From NCBI GenBank assembly GCA_035772405.1, contig JAYKKM010000438.1, positions 56,001 through 120,000 on the forward strand: a stretch of DNA of 64,000 nt. The letters are read 5' to 3'. Position 1 is the stretch's first letter. Every line of letters begins with the position of its first letter. Made by a program: the position numbers and the translations under genes. Below are positions 7,562 through 16,956 of this stretch, piece by piece. The notes beneath the pieces were generated by a model. The model saw nothing but the letters and a program-made list of their open reading frames with translations. It searched no databases and was not told the origin of the DNA. This stretch comes from Chrysogorgia sp. JL179-B06. Taxonomy: Eukaryota; Cnidaria; Anthozoa; Scleralcyonacea; Chrysogorgiidae.

Positions 7562-8668
7562 ATGGAGCTTGGCGTGGAAACAGAGCAGGGGTTGAGAGAC
7601 ATCTATTATAATCCCAAGACGGGGTACAGTGGTGTAGAGAAATTGTATCAAAGTGCGTTGGGAGACGGGTTGAAAGTGACTAGAAAAACAGTGAAAGAGT
7701 GGTTGACAGCGCAGGACACTTACACTAGGTACAAACCTATTGTGAGAAGGCATAAGTTCCGTGCGACTTTTGTTGGATTTCTTGGTGAAGAGCTCCAAAT
7801 GGATCTAGTGGACATGAGCAAGTATTCAAAACAGAATGGAGGGTATTATTGGATATTGACAGGTATTGAGATATTGAGTAGATACGCTTTTGGAATTGCA
7901 GTTTACAGAAAAGACACTAAGAACATGACTAAGGCTGTTGGAAAATTGTTGAACGACTTTAAAGATCGGTTTGGAACCACGCCTAAGTTAGCGCAATTTG
8001 ATGATGGACTTGAGTTCTACAATGTTGGTGTTAAAAGTTTGTTGGAAAAACACGGTTGTTGAATACTTCAGCACTAAGAGCGATAAAAAGGCTGCTGTTG
8101 TCGAGCGTTTTAATAGAAGTCTCAAGAGCATTATGTGGAAGTACTTTTACACCCGTGGAACTCACAAATGGATTGACGTCCTTGACCAGTTCGTGAGCAA
8201 TTACAATAGCAACGTGAATCGAAGCATTATGATAAAGCCGAAGGATGTCAATAAGTCAAACGAAGGCGAAGTGTGGACCACTTTGTTTGGTCACCAATTT
8301 GCGGACAATCCATTACCGAAGTTTTAGAGTTGGTGAATCGGTGAGAATTAGTAAATACAAGAGCGTGTTCACAAAAGGTTACGAAGCCAACTTCACCGAA
8401 GAGCTGTTTTAAAGTGGTAAAGGTTATTCGTGGTGACCCAAATGTGTACGAAATTGAGGACGTGAGTGGTGAACAGATTATTGGTAAATTTTACGAGCAG
8501 GAATTATCGCTGGTTAATAAGAAACCTGGTGACGATGTGTACAGAGTTGAAAAGGTGTTGAAAAGAAAGAAAGTTGGAGGGAAGAAGATGGCGCTGGTCA
8601 AGTGGTTGGGTTATGAGAGCAAACATAACTCATGGATACCAGAAAGCGATATTCAAAATGTGAGCTAG
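7562..8668 (+). pseudogene. Retroviral-type integrase with chromodomain (Polinton/Maverick), frameshifted
   Basis: The first ATG is at 7562. The N-terminal part matches Polinton integrases (YYNPKTGYSG, then VKEWLTAQDTY). The catalytic triad is visible: D in LQMDLVDM, D in QFDDGLEF, and E in VVERFNRSLK about 35-40 residues later. A chromodomain follows at about 8530-8660 (YRVEKVLKRKK, then ALVKWLGYESKHNSWIPE). Three single-base shifts break the frame: near 8050-8060, at a TTTT at about 8323-8326, and at a second TTTT at about 8408-8411. It would catalyse integration with a 6-bp target duplication. As written it is inactive unless the shifts are sequencing errors. Confidence 0.88.
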
Positions 8669-8674
8669 TGTAAT

Positions 8675-9683
8675 ATGGCCGAAGGTGGCTTCGACAACCT
8701 CGAGACGGAGGGCTTTGATGAATACAAAGATATGAGTAATGATGAACTAGATCGCAGTCTCGAAAGAGCCACTCAAGATCTTGAGCTAGCTCGGGGCGAT
8801 CTAGGCGTCACAGCCGATGAGGAAACTAGACTAACTAGAGTGGAGAGTGGACTGAAGCGCGAACACGACATAAGACTTCGTCAACACATGGGGGAGACTA
8901 CTAGTGATCTCGTAACGCGGAGTGGTGGAGGGGTGTATCAACATGTGGAGAGGGTTTTTAGTGATCTCGCAAACGCAGACTATTGACAACGTGAGAGATC
9001 GTGAAGACGTCGCGAGGAGTGTGCCATTGTTAGACACCACACACGCAGAGTACGTCAACATACCTGGACTAACACCAGTCGAGAACCGTGAGTTGAGCGC
9101 GCTACTCAATCCAAGTGAGAATGTGTCGCGTGAGTCTAGAATAGGCGACACTGGCGCATTGCAAGTACGAGCGGACCGTTATCAAAACTTGATAAATGAA
9201 GTGAACAAAAGAATAGCGGAGCTCGCAGAAAAAGACCTCACAGCCGCAGAGAACGAAGAGCTCGTCGATCTAGCTGAAAGAGTGATTGGACTTAAAAAAG
9301 CTAGAGACATGCTTATCGAACAGCGGGAAATAGAAGAGGTTAGAGAGCGACAAGAGATCGACATCGACAGGTTTCAGAAGTTCAAGAAATGGGCTAGAGA
9401 AAATATGGTTGGGATGAGTGCTTTAGCGATTTCAGTAGCTGCGATTATAACAACTATTATTATCGCTGGGAGGACTAACGTTATGAAAGGCGCTATGACC
9501 ACGAGGTCATTTGCGCAGGCTGCTAAAAACGCGATAACGAAGATGGGTCCATGGGCTGTTGGATTGGCGAACTTAGTTTATGACGCGCTGGTGACAGGCG
9601 CAAAGGGTCTCGCTTGGTTAGCTCAAAATCTGTGGGTGTTTGCGGTGGCATTCGCGTGGCTTGCGTATAATTATCTAAACTAG
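8675..9683 (+). pseudogene. Hydrophobic-tail virion protein, duplicate copy 1, frameshifted
   Basis: The first part (8675-8986, starting MAEGGFDNLE) is acidic and helical. The second part (frame starting within 8922-8985, to 9683) holds a charged coiled-coil region with QREIEEVRE, then a long C-terminal hydrophobic region with KENMVG-like start, AISVAAIITTIIIAGR and GLAWLAQNLWVFAVAF. The break lies between about 8922 and 8985. It is about as similar to copy 2 as recent tandem paralogues are. The order (acidic head, coiled coil, multiple membrane helices) suggests a membrane-remodelling minor capsid protein; this is inference. Confidence 0.7.
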
Positions 9684-9742
9684 AGAGAAAATGTGATTCG
9701 TGGGAGTCAGAGAGTGATATTCAAAATGTAAGCTAATGTAAT

Positions 9743-11186
9743 ATGGCTGAAGAAGGTTTTGACGATATCGAGATGAAGAACTTCGATAGACTTGATAGGT
9801 ACACCAATAATCAATTAGATGTCGAACTTGAAAAACTCTATCTAGATTATCATTCAATTACCGATGAGTACGCTGATGACGACGACATGCCAGACATTGT
9901 GCGTGTTAAGTATGACAAATTGTATGAGAGACTGAATAAATTACAGTACGAACAGGATAGAAGAGGGGTTCAAGAAAAAGAGACGCCGTTCACCGACACC
10001 AACGATGGTAAAACGGTGACAATAAGGGGGACCAACACAGAAGTCCCAGCGGTAGAGTTTGTTGAACAGGAGTCGTACGGTGACGTTAATGACACAAGCT
10101 ACAGTATGGCTCTTGAAGTGGGGTCAGACGATCTTTACAAAAGATTGGACAAGCTAAACGCAGTCAACAAAGAGGTGGTAAAAAATCAAGTAGAAAGAGT
10201 CAAGGCGATAGGTGAGAAAATACGTAAGTTACACAAAAAAAAAAAGACTCGGTCATGACGACGCGTCAAGGAAAATAGCCGACAGATCATATGTGACGGA
10301 CTCAGGGTCTATTCTTTTCAAACCGATAAACAAAGATGGTAAATATGGAAAACCCAAACGAATTCTAATACCTGTGGAAAACGGCTTGATCTACAGTAAA
10401 GATGCGAGTAGTAAAAACGCGATTAAGCAATTCAAACAGTTAGTTAGTCAAATCCCTGAGAGTACAGAAACAACAGCTGTCACAACAGAAGTGATCCCAG
10501 ACGATTCCCCAGTGATTGAAACAAGAGTGGAGCGCTATAACATAGCTGGGCTATCAGTAAAAGAAAACCGCGAACATAGAGGTATACTCAACCCAAGTGA
10601 TAGTGTGTTGCGTGAGTCGAGAATAGGCGACAATGGCGCATTGCAAATACAAGCAGACTATTATCAGGAAGCGATAAATGAAACGAGTAGGAGAATGACA
10701 GAGCTTGATACAAAAGATAAGCAAAGTGGTCTTACGAGTGACGACCAGCTAGAGTACGACGGTTTGCTTACTAGAGAGGTGGGACTCACGCAAGCCAAAA
10801 GAGAAGTCTTAGAACAGCGAGAAATAGAGGAAGTTAGAGCGCAACAAGAAGTTGACATTGGCAGATTGCAGAAATTTAAGGAATGGGCCAAAGAAAATAT
10901 GGTTGGGTTGAGCGCTGTAGCAATTTCAGTGGCTGGAATTATAACAACTATTATTATCGCTGGGAGATCTGCTGTTATGAAAGGCGCTATGGCCACGAGG
11001 TCGTTTGCACAGGCTGTTAAAAACGCGATAACGAAGATGGGCCCATGGGCTGTTGGGTTGGCTAACTTAGTTTACAACGCGTTGACGTTGGGTGCAAAGG
11101 GTCTCGCATGGTTGGCTCAGAATCTGTGGGTACTTGCGGTGGTACTTGCGTGGTTTGTGTATGATTATTACAAGCTAAAACGGTAG
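9743..11186 (+). pseudogene. Hydrophobic-tail virion protein, duplicate copy 2, frame break at A11 run
   Basis: The frame from 9743 (MAEEGFDDIEMKN) reads to a stop at 10258, just after a run of eleven A at 10235-10245. The next frame overlaps it and continues to 11186. It contains coiled-coil (QREIEEVRAQQEVDIGRLQ), then AISVAGIITTIIIAGRS, a KMGPWAVGLANLVYNAL helix and GLAWLAQNLWVLAVVLAW. The A11 run is an obvious slip site, either a polymerase/sequencing error or transcriptional/ribosomal slippage. It is a tandem duplicate of 8675-9683 and is longer because of an insertion in its middle. Confidence 0.7.
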
Positions 11187-11209
11187 CGATAAAACATATG
11201 TAAAGGTAT

Positions 11210-12448
11210 ATGAACGTCACGTCAGCAGAGTTGAGCCCTGGTTTTAGACGAGCAACTATGGGCGGCATAAAAGGGGTGAGAACGCAACACGTGATCACGT
11301 TGAACCCCAATAAAGTTAGTCCTGGTGAGGAACTTTACGTTGATATACCAAAGCTCAAGGTTAGTAGCTGTTTGGTGCCTGGATCGTTGGGTCTAGTGTT
11401 CGACTTTAAGAATGCAAACGTCAAAAGCTGGTTCTTGAACAATGTGAGCAAGTTGTTGGTTGAGAAACTTGTTGTGAGACTAGCTGGGGAGACTGTGTAT
11501 GACAACAATGGGGAAAATTACACTGGTGTTTATCGCGACCTTTGGGAAAGTGTTACTGCGCGAGACCAAATGATTGACTATGGTATTGGTGGTGAGAACT
11601 TGAGAAAGCTAGTTTCTAAGGATGACAGTGGTGCGACGAGTGGGAACGTTGCTAAAGTTAGTGACGCGTTAATGTTTGGTGTGATTGGAACGAAACTGCG
11701 GATTAAGCTTGGCAAGATCATGAATGACCATGGGTTGTACGCTCCTTTTAGCATGAACAACAACTTGCAGTACGTGATCACACTTCCGAAGGCCACAGAC
11801 ATCATGGTGGCACAATCCGGTAGCGCTGTGGGCGGATACACTCTGGAGAACCTCGAGCTTGAGTATGAGACGATTGATAACCAGGAGCTCGCTGACGAAA
11901 TAGCGTCGGGCTATGCAAGTGGTCGTAGTTTGTCGTATGAGCACGTCACGTTGATGAAAACCACTGAATGGGACAAAGGTACGACCATTGTGAACGAAAA
12001 TGTCAATCTGCCAAGAAAAAGCATGAAGGCAATTGTGTTGCTATTCACGAATAAGGTACGAACAGACAGCGAGGAGTTTCTTTACCCAAATATCGAGAGC
12101 GTTAAGGTCACAATCGAAGGTGTGCCAAATAGTGTGTACTCACAAGGCATCCCAAAGTCGAAGTTCTACGCAGAAGCGAAACGATTGTTTGGGTTGGGTG
12201 AGGAACACGCTCAGTTCATGACCATACAGAAATTCTATAAAAATAGTTTTGCGTTGGTCATTGACTTGAGGAGCGTTCAAGATAATTACAACGTCGCCAC
12301 TGGCAAGAAAATCGTAAACACACAATCCGGCGTGCTTCTTGAAATCACTAAGAAAGCGACGACTGCGAATGTTATGTGTAGGGTGTTTGTGATGAGTGAT
12401 GGGCTGGTCAACTTCATGAACAATGGGTTGCAGTCAATCCAGTATTAA
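11210..12448 (+). CDS. MCP: Major capsid protein, probable double jelly-roll type
   Basis: At 412 aa this is an intact frame with the beta-rich composition of Polinton-like double-jelly-roll capsid proteins. Visible blocks are HVITLNPNKVSPGEELYVDI, LVPGSLGLVFDF, SKLLVEKLVVRLAGETVYD, then LENLELEYETIDNQ about midway and, in the second half, RKSMKAIVLLF and FALVIDLRSVQDN, ending SIQY. It precedes the packaging ATPase by 15 bp, the typical capsid-ATPase pair. It would form the hexameric shell. I am sure of a virion role; the exact fold is inferred from pattern and neighbourhood, not from a search. Confidence 0.75.
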   Translation: MNVTSAELSPGFRRATMGGIKGVRTQHVITLNPNKVSPGEELYVDIPKLKVSSCLVPGSLGLVFDFKNANVKSWFLNNVSKLLVEKLVVRLAGETVYDNNGENYTGVYRDLWESVTARDQMIDYGIGGENLRKLVSKDDSGATSGNVAKVSDALMFGVIGTKLRIKLGKIMNDHGLYAPFSMNNNLQYVITLPKATDIMVAQSGSAVGGYTLENLELEYETIDNQELADEIASGYASGRSLSYEHVTLMKTTEWDKGTTIVNENVNLPRKSMKAIVLLFTNKVRTDSEEFLYPNIESVKVTIEGVPNSVYSQGIPKSKFYAEAKRLFGLGEEHAQFMTIQKFYKNSFALVIDLRSVQDNYNVATGKKIVNTQSGVLLEITKKATTANVMCRVFVMSDGLVNFMNNGLQSIQY

Positions 12449-12463
12449 ATCAAACGTAATTTA

Positions 12464-13063
12464 ATGGAAACCCCGTTTAATATGTTAATTGTTGGTATGA
12501 CAGCTTGTGGTAAGACGCATTATTTGCTGGAAACATTGGAATCTGAGTACTTTAGTAAATTTGACTACATTGTGTTGATTTGTCCTACTTTCGAGTGGAA
12601 CAAAGCGTACCAAGATTGGAAATATGTGCGTGACCCTGACGTGTTAGCGATAGACTGCACACAGGACAATGTCGACGCTGTTCTCAAGTGTGTAACAAAC
12701 ATTTTTAAAGGCACTAACACTCTGATTGTGTTGGACGACTGTGCGAGTTCTCAAGATGTCAAGAATAGGACTAGTCAGTTGGTCAACTTGGCTTTTAGTG
12801 CGCGACATTTTATGCTGAGCGTTATTGTCATCACACAACAACTGACGTCGATCGCAAAACCGTACAGAGAAAATATTAGTAAGCTCGTTTGCTTCTACTG
12901 CCCAAGTAGGAGTGATATGAAGGTCGTTATCGACGATTACCTTGGAAACATTAGCAGAGAAAAATCGTCGGCGATTACGACTGCATTAAAAAATAATAAG
13001 TACGCTAGACTAGAAATCTCACTGCGCTATCCATACAGTCACGAAGTTGTTATTCCGCAATAA
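12464..13063 (+). CDS. DNA-packaging ATPase (FtsK/HerA, A32-like)
   Basis: The 199-aa protein has Walker A GMTACGKTH at about residues 11-19 and Walker B TLIVLDDC at about 86-93. A sensor-like segment, VIVITQQLTSI, follows, and then a FYCPSRSDMK region. This is the short A32-type packaging ATPase that pumps genomes into icosahedral capsids. It follows the capsid gene by 15 bp and precedes the next gene by 3 bp, so all three are probably one transcription unit. Length is slightly below the usual 200-250 aa. Confidence 0.88.
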   Translation: METPFNMLIVGMTACGKTHYLLETLESEYFSKFDYIVLICPTFEWNKAYQDWKYVRDPDVLAIDCTQDNVDAVLKCVTNIFKGTNTLIVLDDCASSQDVKNRTSQLVNLAFSARHFMLSVIVITQQLTSIAKPYRENISKLVCFYCPSRSDMKVVIDDYLGNISREKSSAITTALKNNKYARLEISLRYPYSHEVVIPQ

Positions 13064-13066
13064 AAT

Positions 13067-13579
13067 ATGGGTATAAGTAATAGCGTGATGGTAAAACGCA
13101 AAAGTGGGGAAAATCCTACGATTGAGGAATTAGTTGAGGAGACCGATGACACTTCGACTGTGGAAGACAACGTTGACGTTAGGAGAGCCGAACTTATTAG
13201 ACTGTCTGGCGATGGTGTGGTAAGTCAGTCCGAAGCGTATATTAAAAAAGCGTCCGCAAAGGTTATCGACAAGATATGGCGCCAACATGAGTTGAAGAGA
13301 ATGGAAATCGCAAACGCCTTTCTCACCGACTTGCTAATCAGCAAATTCGCCAGCTTACTAGATGGGTTGAACGCTATAGAGAATCCTGACGAACTAAATG
13401 ACGAACTACAAAAAGATCCGTTACTAAAGAAAGACGTCGAGAGCATTGTCGCGGTTGTGACACCATACGTGCCTTTCTTAGGCTTGTTGTCTGGAGGAAT
13501 TATAACGTCGAAACACGTGTACGATCACCATTTTAGAAGCGAGGTGGTAAACACTAAGAGTAGTGAACAAACAGACTAA
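13067..13579 (+). CDS. Possible myristoylated virion protein, 170 aa
   Basis: The N-terminus MGISNSVM has Gly2 and Ser6, a good myristoylation signal. An acidic Thr/Glu linker follows, then a helical core and near the C-terminus a hydrophobic stretch (VAVVTPYVPFLGLLSGGIIT). The start lies 3 bp after the ATPase stop. It is the last gene before the non-coding right tail. Function unknown; a membrane-associated accessory virion protein is inferred. Confidence 0.6.
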   Translation: MGISNSVMVKRKSGENPTIEELVEETDDTSTVEDNVDVRRAELIRLSGDGVVSQSEAYIKKASAKVIDKIWRQHELKRMEIANAFLTDLLISKFASLLDGLNAIENPDELNDELQKDPLLKKDVESIVAVVTPYVPFLGLLSGGIITSKHVYDHHFRSEVVNTKSSEQTD

Positions 13580-13994
13580 TTCGTAGAGTAGTTGGCTATT
13601 TGTTAGCTAACGTTGTTAGCCAATCAAAAGAGCGCCATTTCGCTATCCATTTGGATAAACATCACCACTAGAATCAAAATCTGGTGGTTTTTTTTCGCGT
13701 GTGAATTTGTGAGACAGCAGCAGAACGCGTCGGTGGTTTGTTGAACAAAAATGTAAAAATGTTGAAATGACACCTTCTACTTTTTTAAATGTGTGAAAAC
13801 GTTGAAGTGGCACACTATGCCTTTTTTTTAAATACGCGAAAATGTTGAAACGACACTTTCTACTTTTTAAAGACGTGAAAATGATGAAACGACACATTCT
13901 AGCTTTAAATTTAGCGAAAACAGTTATTTTAGTATTTCTTATCAATTGAGTGGGAAACATGGGAGAGGTGTTTAGATTGGCTAATGATTGCCAT
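13580..13994. repeat. Non-coding right tail of the viral element with hairpin and tandem repeats
   Basis: No gene is seen. A hairpin (TTGGCTA at 13592 pairing with TAGCCAA ending at 13623) lies just after the last stop and may act in transcript end formation. Bases 13755-13925 hold about four degenerate units of 40-45 bp built on AAAATGTTGAAACGACAC followed by a T run. Position between the last gene and the terminus suggests a replication or packaging role; that is inference. Confidence 0.55.
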
Positions 13995-14154
13995 AGTAGT
14001 ATAGAGAGTGGCGGTACGAGTTAGTCAACGTCGATTGTAAAACATAAACACCAAAACATTGCTGAGTTGTGGCTCGACACAAATTTGGTGATGTTTTGGT
14101 GTTTATATTACGGTTGACGTTGACTGAGCTCGTACCGCCACTCTCTATACTACT
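13995..14154. repeat. 160-bp palindrome forming the right end of the viral element
   Basis: The arms start AGTAGTATAGAGAGTGGCGG and end with the reverse complement; about 75 bp pair with a few mismatches around a short loop. The 17-bp tip AGTAGTATAGAGAGTGG is identical to both tips of the foldback at 24878-29124. The palindrome has no target duplication of its own (TGCCAT versus TAAATA), so I read 14154 as the right terminus of the larger viral element. A stand-alone MITE is the alternative. Confidence 0.6.
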
Positions 14155-14188
14155 TAAATATGTATATGATGTTTGACTGTTCTGACCG

Positions 14189-14261
14189 TGTCTCAATAGC
14201 TCAGTGGTTAGAGCGCCGATGCGTTGATTCTGAGACCTCGGGTTCGATTCCGGTTGGGGCA
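14189..14261 (+). repeat. tRNA-derived sequence (degenerate)
   Basis: An acceptor-like 7-bp pairing, a good D arm with A-box (TAGCTCAGTGGTTAGAG) and a B-box (GGTTCGATTCC) are visible over 73 nt. The anticodon stem and T stem have mismatches and the anticodon loop is not canonical. It is more likely a SINE head or pseudo-tRNA than a working tRNA gene. Similar tRNA-like heads occur elsewhere in the window. Confidence 0.5.
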
Positions 14262-14361
14262 GTCAAATTTTCATATACATATATTTGACCATTAATAAAT
14301 CCTCTCTTGATCTAAAGAAAATTGTTGTAAAGCCTCCTGTATACAAGAACCGGTAATCTAC

Positions 14362-14687
14362 AGAGTCAAGTAAAGCGTGTTTGTCAGGTTTGCCTATAAC
14401 ACAAACTACAATCGCCTTTAACACAAACTACAAACAGCGACTTACATTAGAAAGTTGGTATACCAACTTGGAACATAAACCACTTAACAGATCACAACAA
14501 TTACCAACACCATACAAAAGACTTCTTCGCACAAACCTACGAACAATAGACCTACCGACAATCAATACACCCAAGCTTAACGCATGACGCAACACCCACT
14601 CACACTAATTATGACACAAACAAACTATGACGTAATGAACCAGACGTATATATAGGCAAACCTGACAAACACGCTTTACTTGACTCT
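14362..14687. repeat. Element with 35-bp terminal inverted repeats
   Basis: AGAGTCAAGTAAAGCGTGTT at 14362 is mirrored at 14653-14687; the arms are 35 bp and essentially perfect. The interior is C/A-rich with no credible gene. It ends directly at a hammerhead-like motif, so it may be part of a Penelope-type or related repeat. Confidence 0.6.
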
Positions 14688-14724
14688 GAAGATGACCGCC
14701 GCTGAGGCCGTCGAAACGTCAGTC
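14686..14724 (+). other. Hammerhead-ribozyme-like core motif
   Basis: CTGAAGA fits the CUGANGA core and GAAAC the GAAA core, with an imperfect stem between them (GACC/GGCCGTC). Penelope-like elements carry such motifs in their terminal repeats. Stems I and III were not convincingly resolved, so activity is doubtful. Confidence 0.35.
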
Positions 14725-14787
14725 ACCAACAATAGTCTTTCTAAGACTACAACAACCTGGACTATCAACTTCACACATCTATAGCGC

Positions 14788-14793
14788 TTTATT
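14788..14793 (-). promoter_or_regulatory. Polyadenylation signal of the host TBC-TLDc gene
   Basis: AATAAA on the minus strand lies 56 bp beyond the stop codon at 14849. It would give a very short 3' UTR and a transcript ending about 0.6 kb from the viral element. Confidence 0.45.
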
Positions 14794-14848
14794 TTATAGT
14801 AATTAGTAAACATTTAGCATTTAATGAGTTTAATAAAATATATTTTTA

Positions 14849-15077
14849 CTATGAATTAAATTCATCTAAAAAAAAGGCTATCTTTGATTCTTCGTGTTTG
14901 TTGAAGCTATCGAAGGATTGTGGCAAGTGACCCAGTTCGCGTAGACACCAAACCTCTACTCTTAGACAAGAAAATTCCCCGTCAGGTCTACTCGATAGCG
15001 GTTCATTCTGAAAGGTGTCACATTTCTCACTTCTGCCGCGAGTAAGGTCTTCTTCGATAGTCAATCCCCATCCATCT
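14849..15077 (-). CDS. TBC1D24-like: TBC-TLDc host gene, last coding exon (TLDc C-terminus)
   Basis: Acceptor TTTATTGTAG lies directly upstream. The exon completes the Gly triplet begun by the exon at 18881 (GG + A) and reads through IEEDLTRGRSEKCDTFQNEP, then a SCLRVEVWCL strand, the end of a TLDc domain, to a stop after DEFNS. TLDc domains typically end with this GRS-x-x-C-x-TF-x-N-x-PL pattern. The tail of about 30 residues after the domain is family-atypical and may be lineage-specific. Confidence 0.85.
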
Positions 15078-15240
15078 CTACAATAAACACATGAAATGCG
15101 TAATTATGCGCAAACTATCCAATAAAAATGCGTAAACTATCCAAAGCACTCGTTGATACTTCTCGACTCTTAGCGTCAAAAATCATATGTGGTGACCGCA
15201 TTAATAGAGAGGCAATGTGGTTATAATTTCTTGTTACGAA

Positions 15241-15365
15241 GAACGATAGATATGTTATGTATTACCTCATTCTTTTAAAAACCCCGCATAACTTACTGAA
15301 CAAAAACAGAAATTTAAAGCGCGTTTTTTAAAGAACGAGGTAATACATAACATATCTATCGTTCT
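15241..15365. repeat. Small inverted-repeat MITE
   Basis: GAACGATAGATATGTTATGT begins a 28-bp perfect arm, repeated in reverse at 15338-15365, around a 70-bp interior. It lies in the last intron of the host gene. No target duplication was confirmed. Confidence 0.6.
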
Positions 15366-15504
15366 GTTGCTAATATATCTATAAGCAAATATATCTATAA
15401 GCTAATATATTTGGAACCTCGTAACATGAAATTATAACCTGCAATGGGAACTTTTTTACGAAGTGATACCGAACAACCCTATTACTACCTTGAACTATAG
15501 CAAA

Positions 15505-15796
<292 letters not shown>

Positions 15797-15959
15797 AAGT
15801 GGTCTTACCTCAAAATGATAAAAGCCGCAACTGTCAGTTTCACGCAAGGCGATCTTCAGGCGATCTTCGCTCTACCTTTATGGTATTGAGCACTTTCAAC
15901 GTTCCGTGAACAACATCACATTCGTTTTAGTATATATATATATATATATATATATATAC

Positions 15960-16860
15960 CATGAGCTCGAGTCGTATATGAGCTCATAGCCAACGAGGCG
16001 CGAAGCGCCGAGTTGGCTATTAGTTCATACACGACGAGAGCGAATGGTAAAATTGTTTTATAATATAGCAAAACATTTTAAGATAATAATCGGTAAAACT
16101 GTTGATATGTCGCAGTGAATAAATTATTTAATTGAAAGCAACGAACTTCCGCCACAGCTATTTCCGTCATGCGTAATGTTGTCACGTACATGTGTGAAAG
16201 GTTTTTCGCTGAGTTGAATACAGCTTCAGAATTTTGTATGAGAGCCAAAAATTCGTTGAGATGGTTCAATAAAGAAAAAAAGATCCTTTGAAAAGCCAAA
16301 AGGTGCGTCAATTTTTAGTTATTGTATCACGGTTGTGAATATTTTGGGCTTTTAAGAGGACGTGAAAGCTAAAAAACATTAGCGAAAATCTCGCTTTGTT
16401 GTTTTTCGATGTGTATGACCTAAAAATAACAAAGTTTTCATTCATAATGCTTTATTACTTCAAAAATTATCTTTACTGAATAATAATCATAATATTTGTA
16501 ATAAATATGTGTTGCTAGCTAACTTTTATCCTTTTTATTTTGTCTGACAAAACAATTCACAATTCAGTCGAGTTTTTCAAAGCCTTAAGACGATTTTTAA
16601 AGTGGATTTTCCATCATAACTTCGTAAATTTTGCACTTGGTTAATGTATTTTCTGTTGAACATTAGCCTTACTCCTCTCAGTTCAGGTTTTTCGCTCTTG
16701 TGGGTTAAAGAAACAACCAGTTTCATCTGCAGTAGCTTGAGAAAATCACGCCGCCATTTTGTTTTTTTCATTACTAGTGATATATGAGCTGATAGCTTGC
16801 TAGTATAAGAACCAATCAGATTGCAGAACAGCTCATATACGGTGGTGAAAAAGTGTGGGG
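15960..16860. other. Intron sequence with partial inverted repeats, no gene seen
   Basis: A palindrome-rich patch at about 15960-16035 (GTATATGAGCTCATAGCC, then GGCGCGAAGCGCC) and a related piece at about 16785-16845 (ACAGCTCATATAC) suggest the ends of one degenerate inverted-repeat element. Open frames in between have no recognisable domain. Confidence 0.4.
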
Positions 16861-16956
16861 GAAGCATAAATCTGAGCGTAAGTTAGTGTCGGATAATCAT
16901 GTTTCAGTTGACAATTTTGATTCATTTAGGGCTGATCATCAGGTCGAGAGATTTTC

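Noticed and set aside
13995..14154. Independent MITE
   Set aside because: No flanking duplication, and it sits exactly where the viral right end is expected; kept as terminus, with the alternative noted.
14189..14261. Functional tRNA gene
   Set aside because: Mismatches in anticodon and T stems and a non-canonical anticodon loop; a SINE head is more likely.
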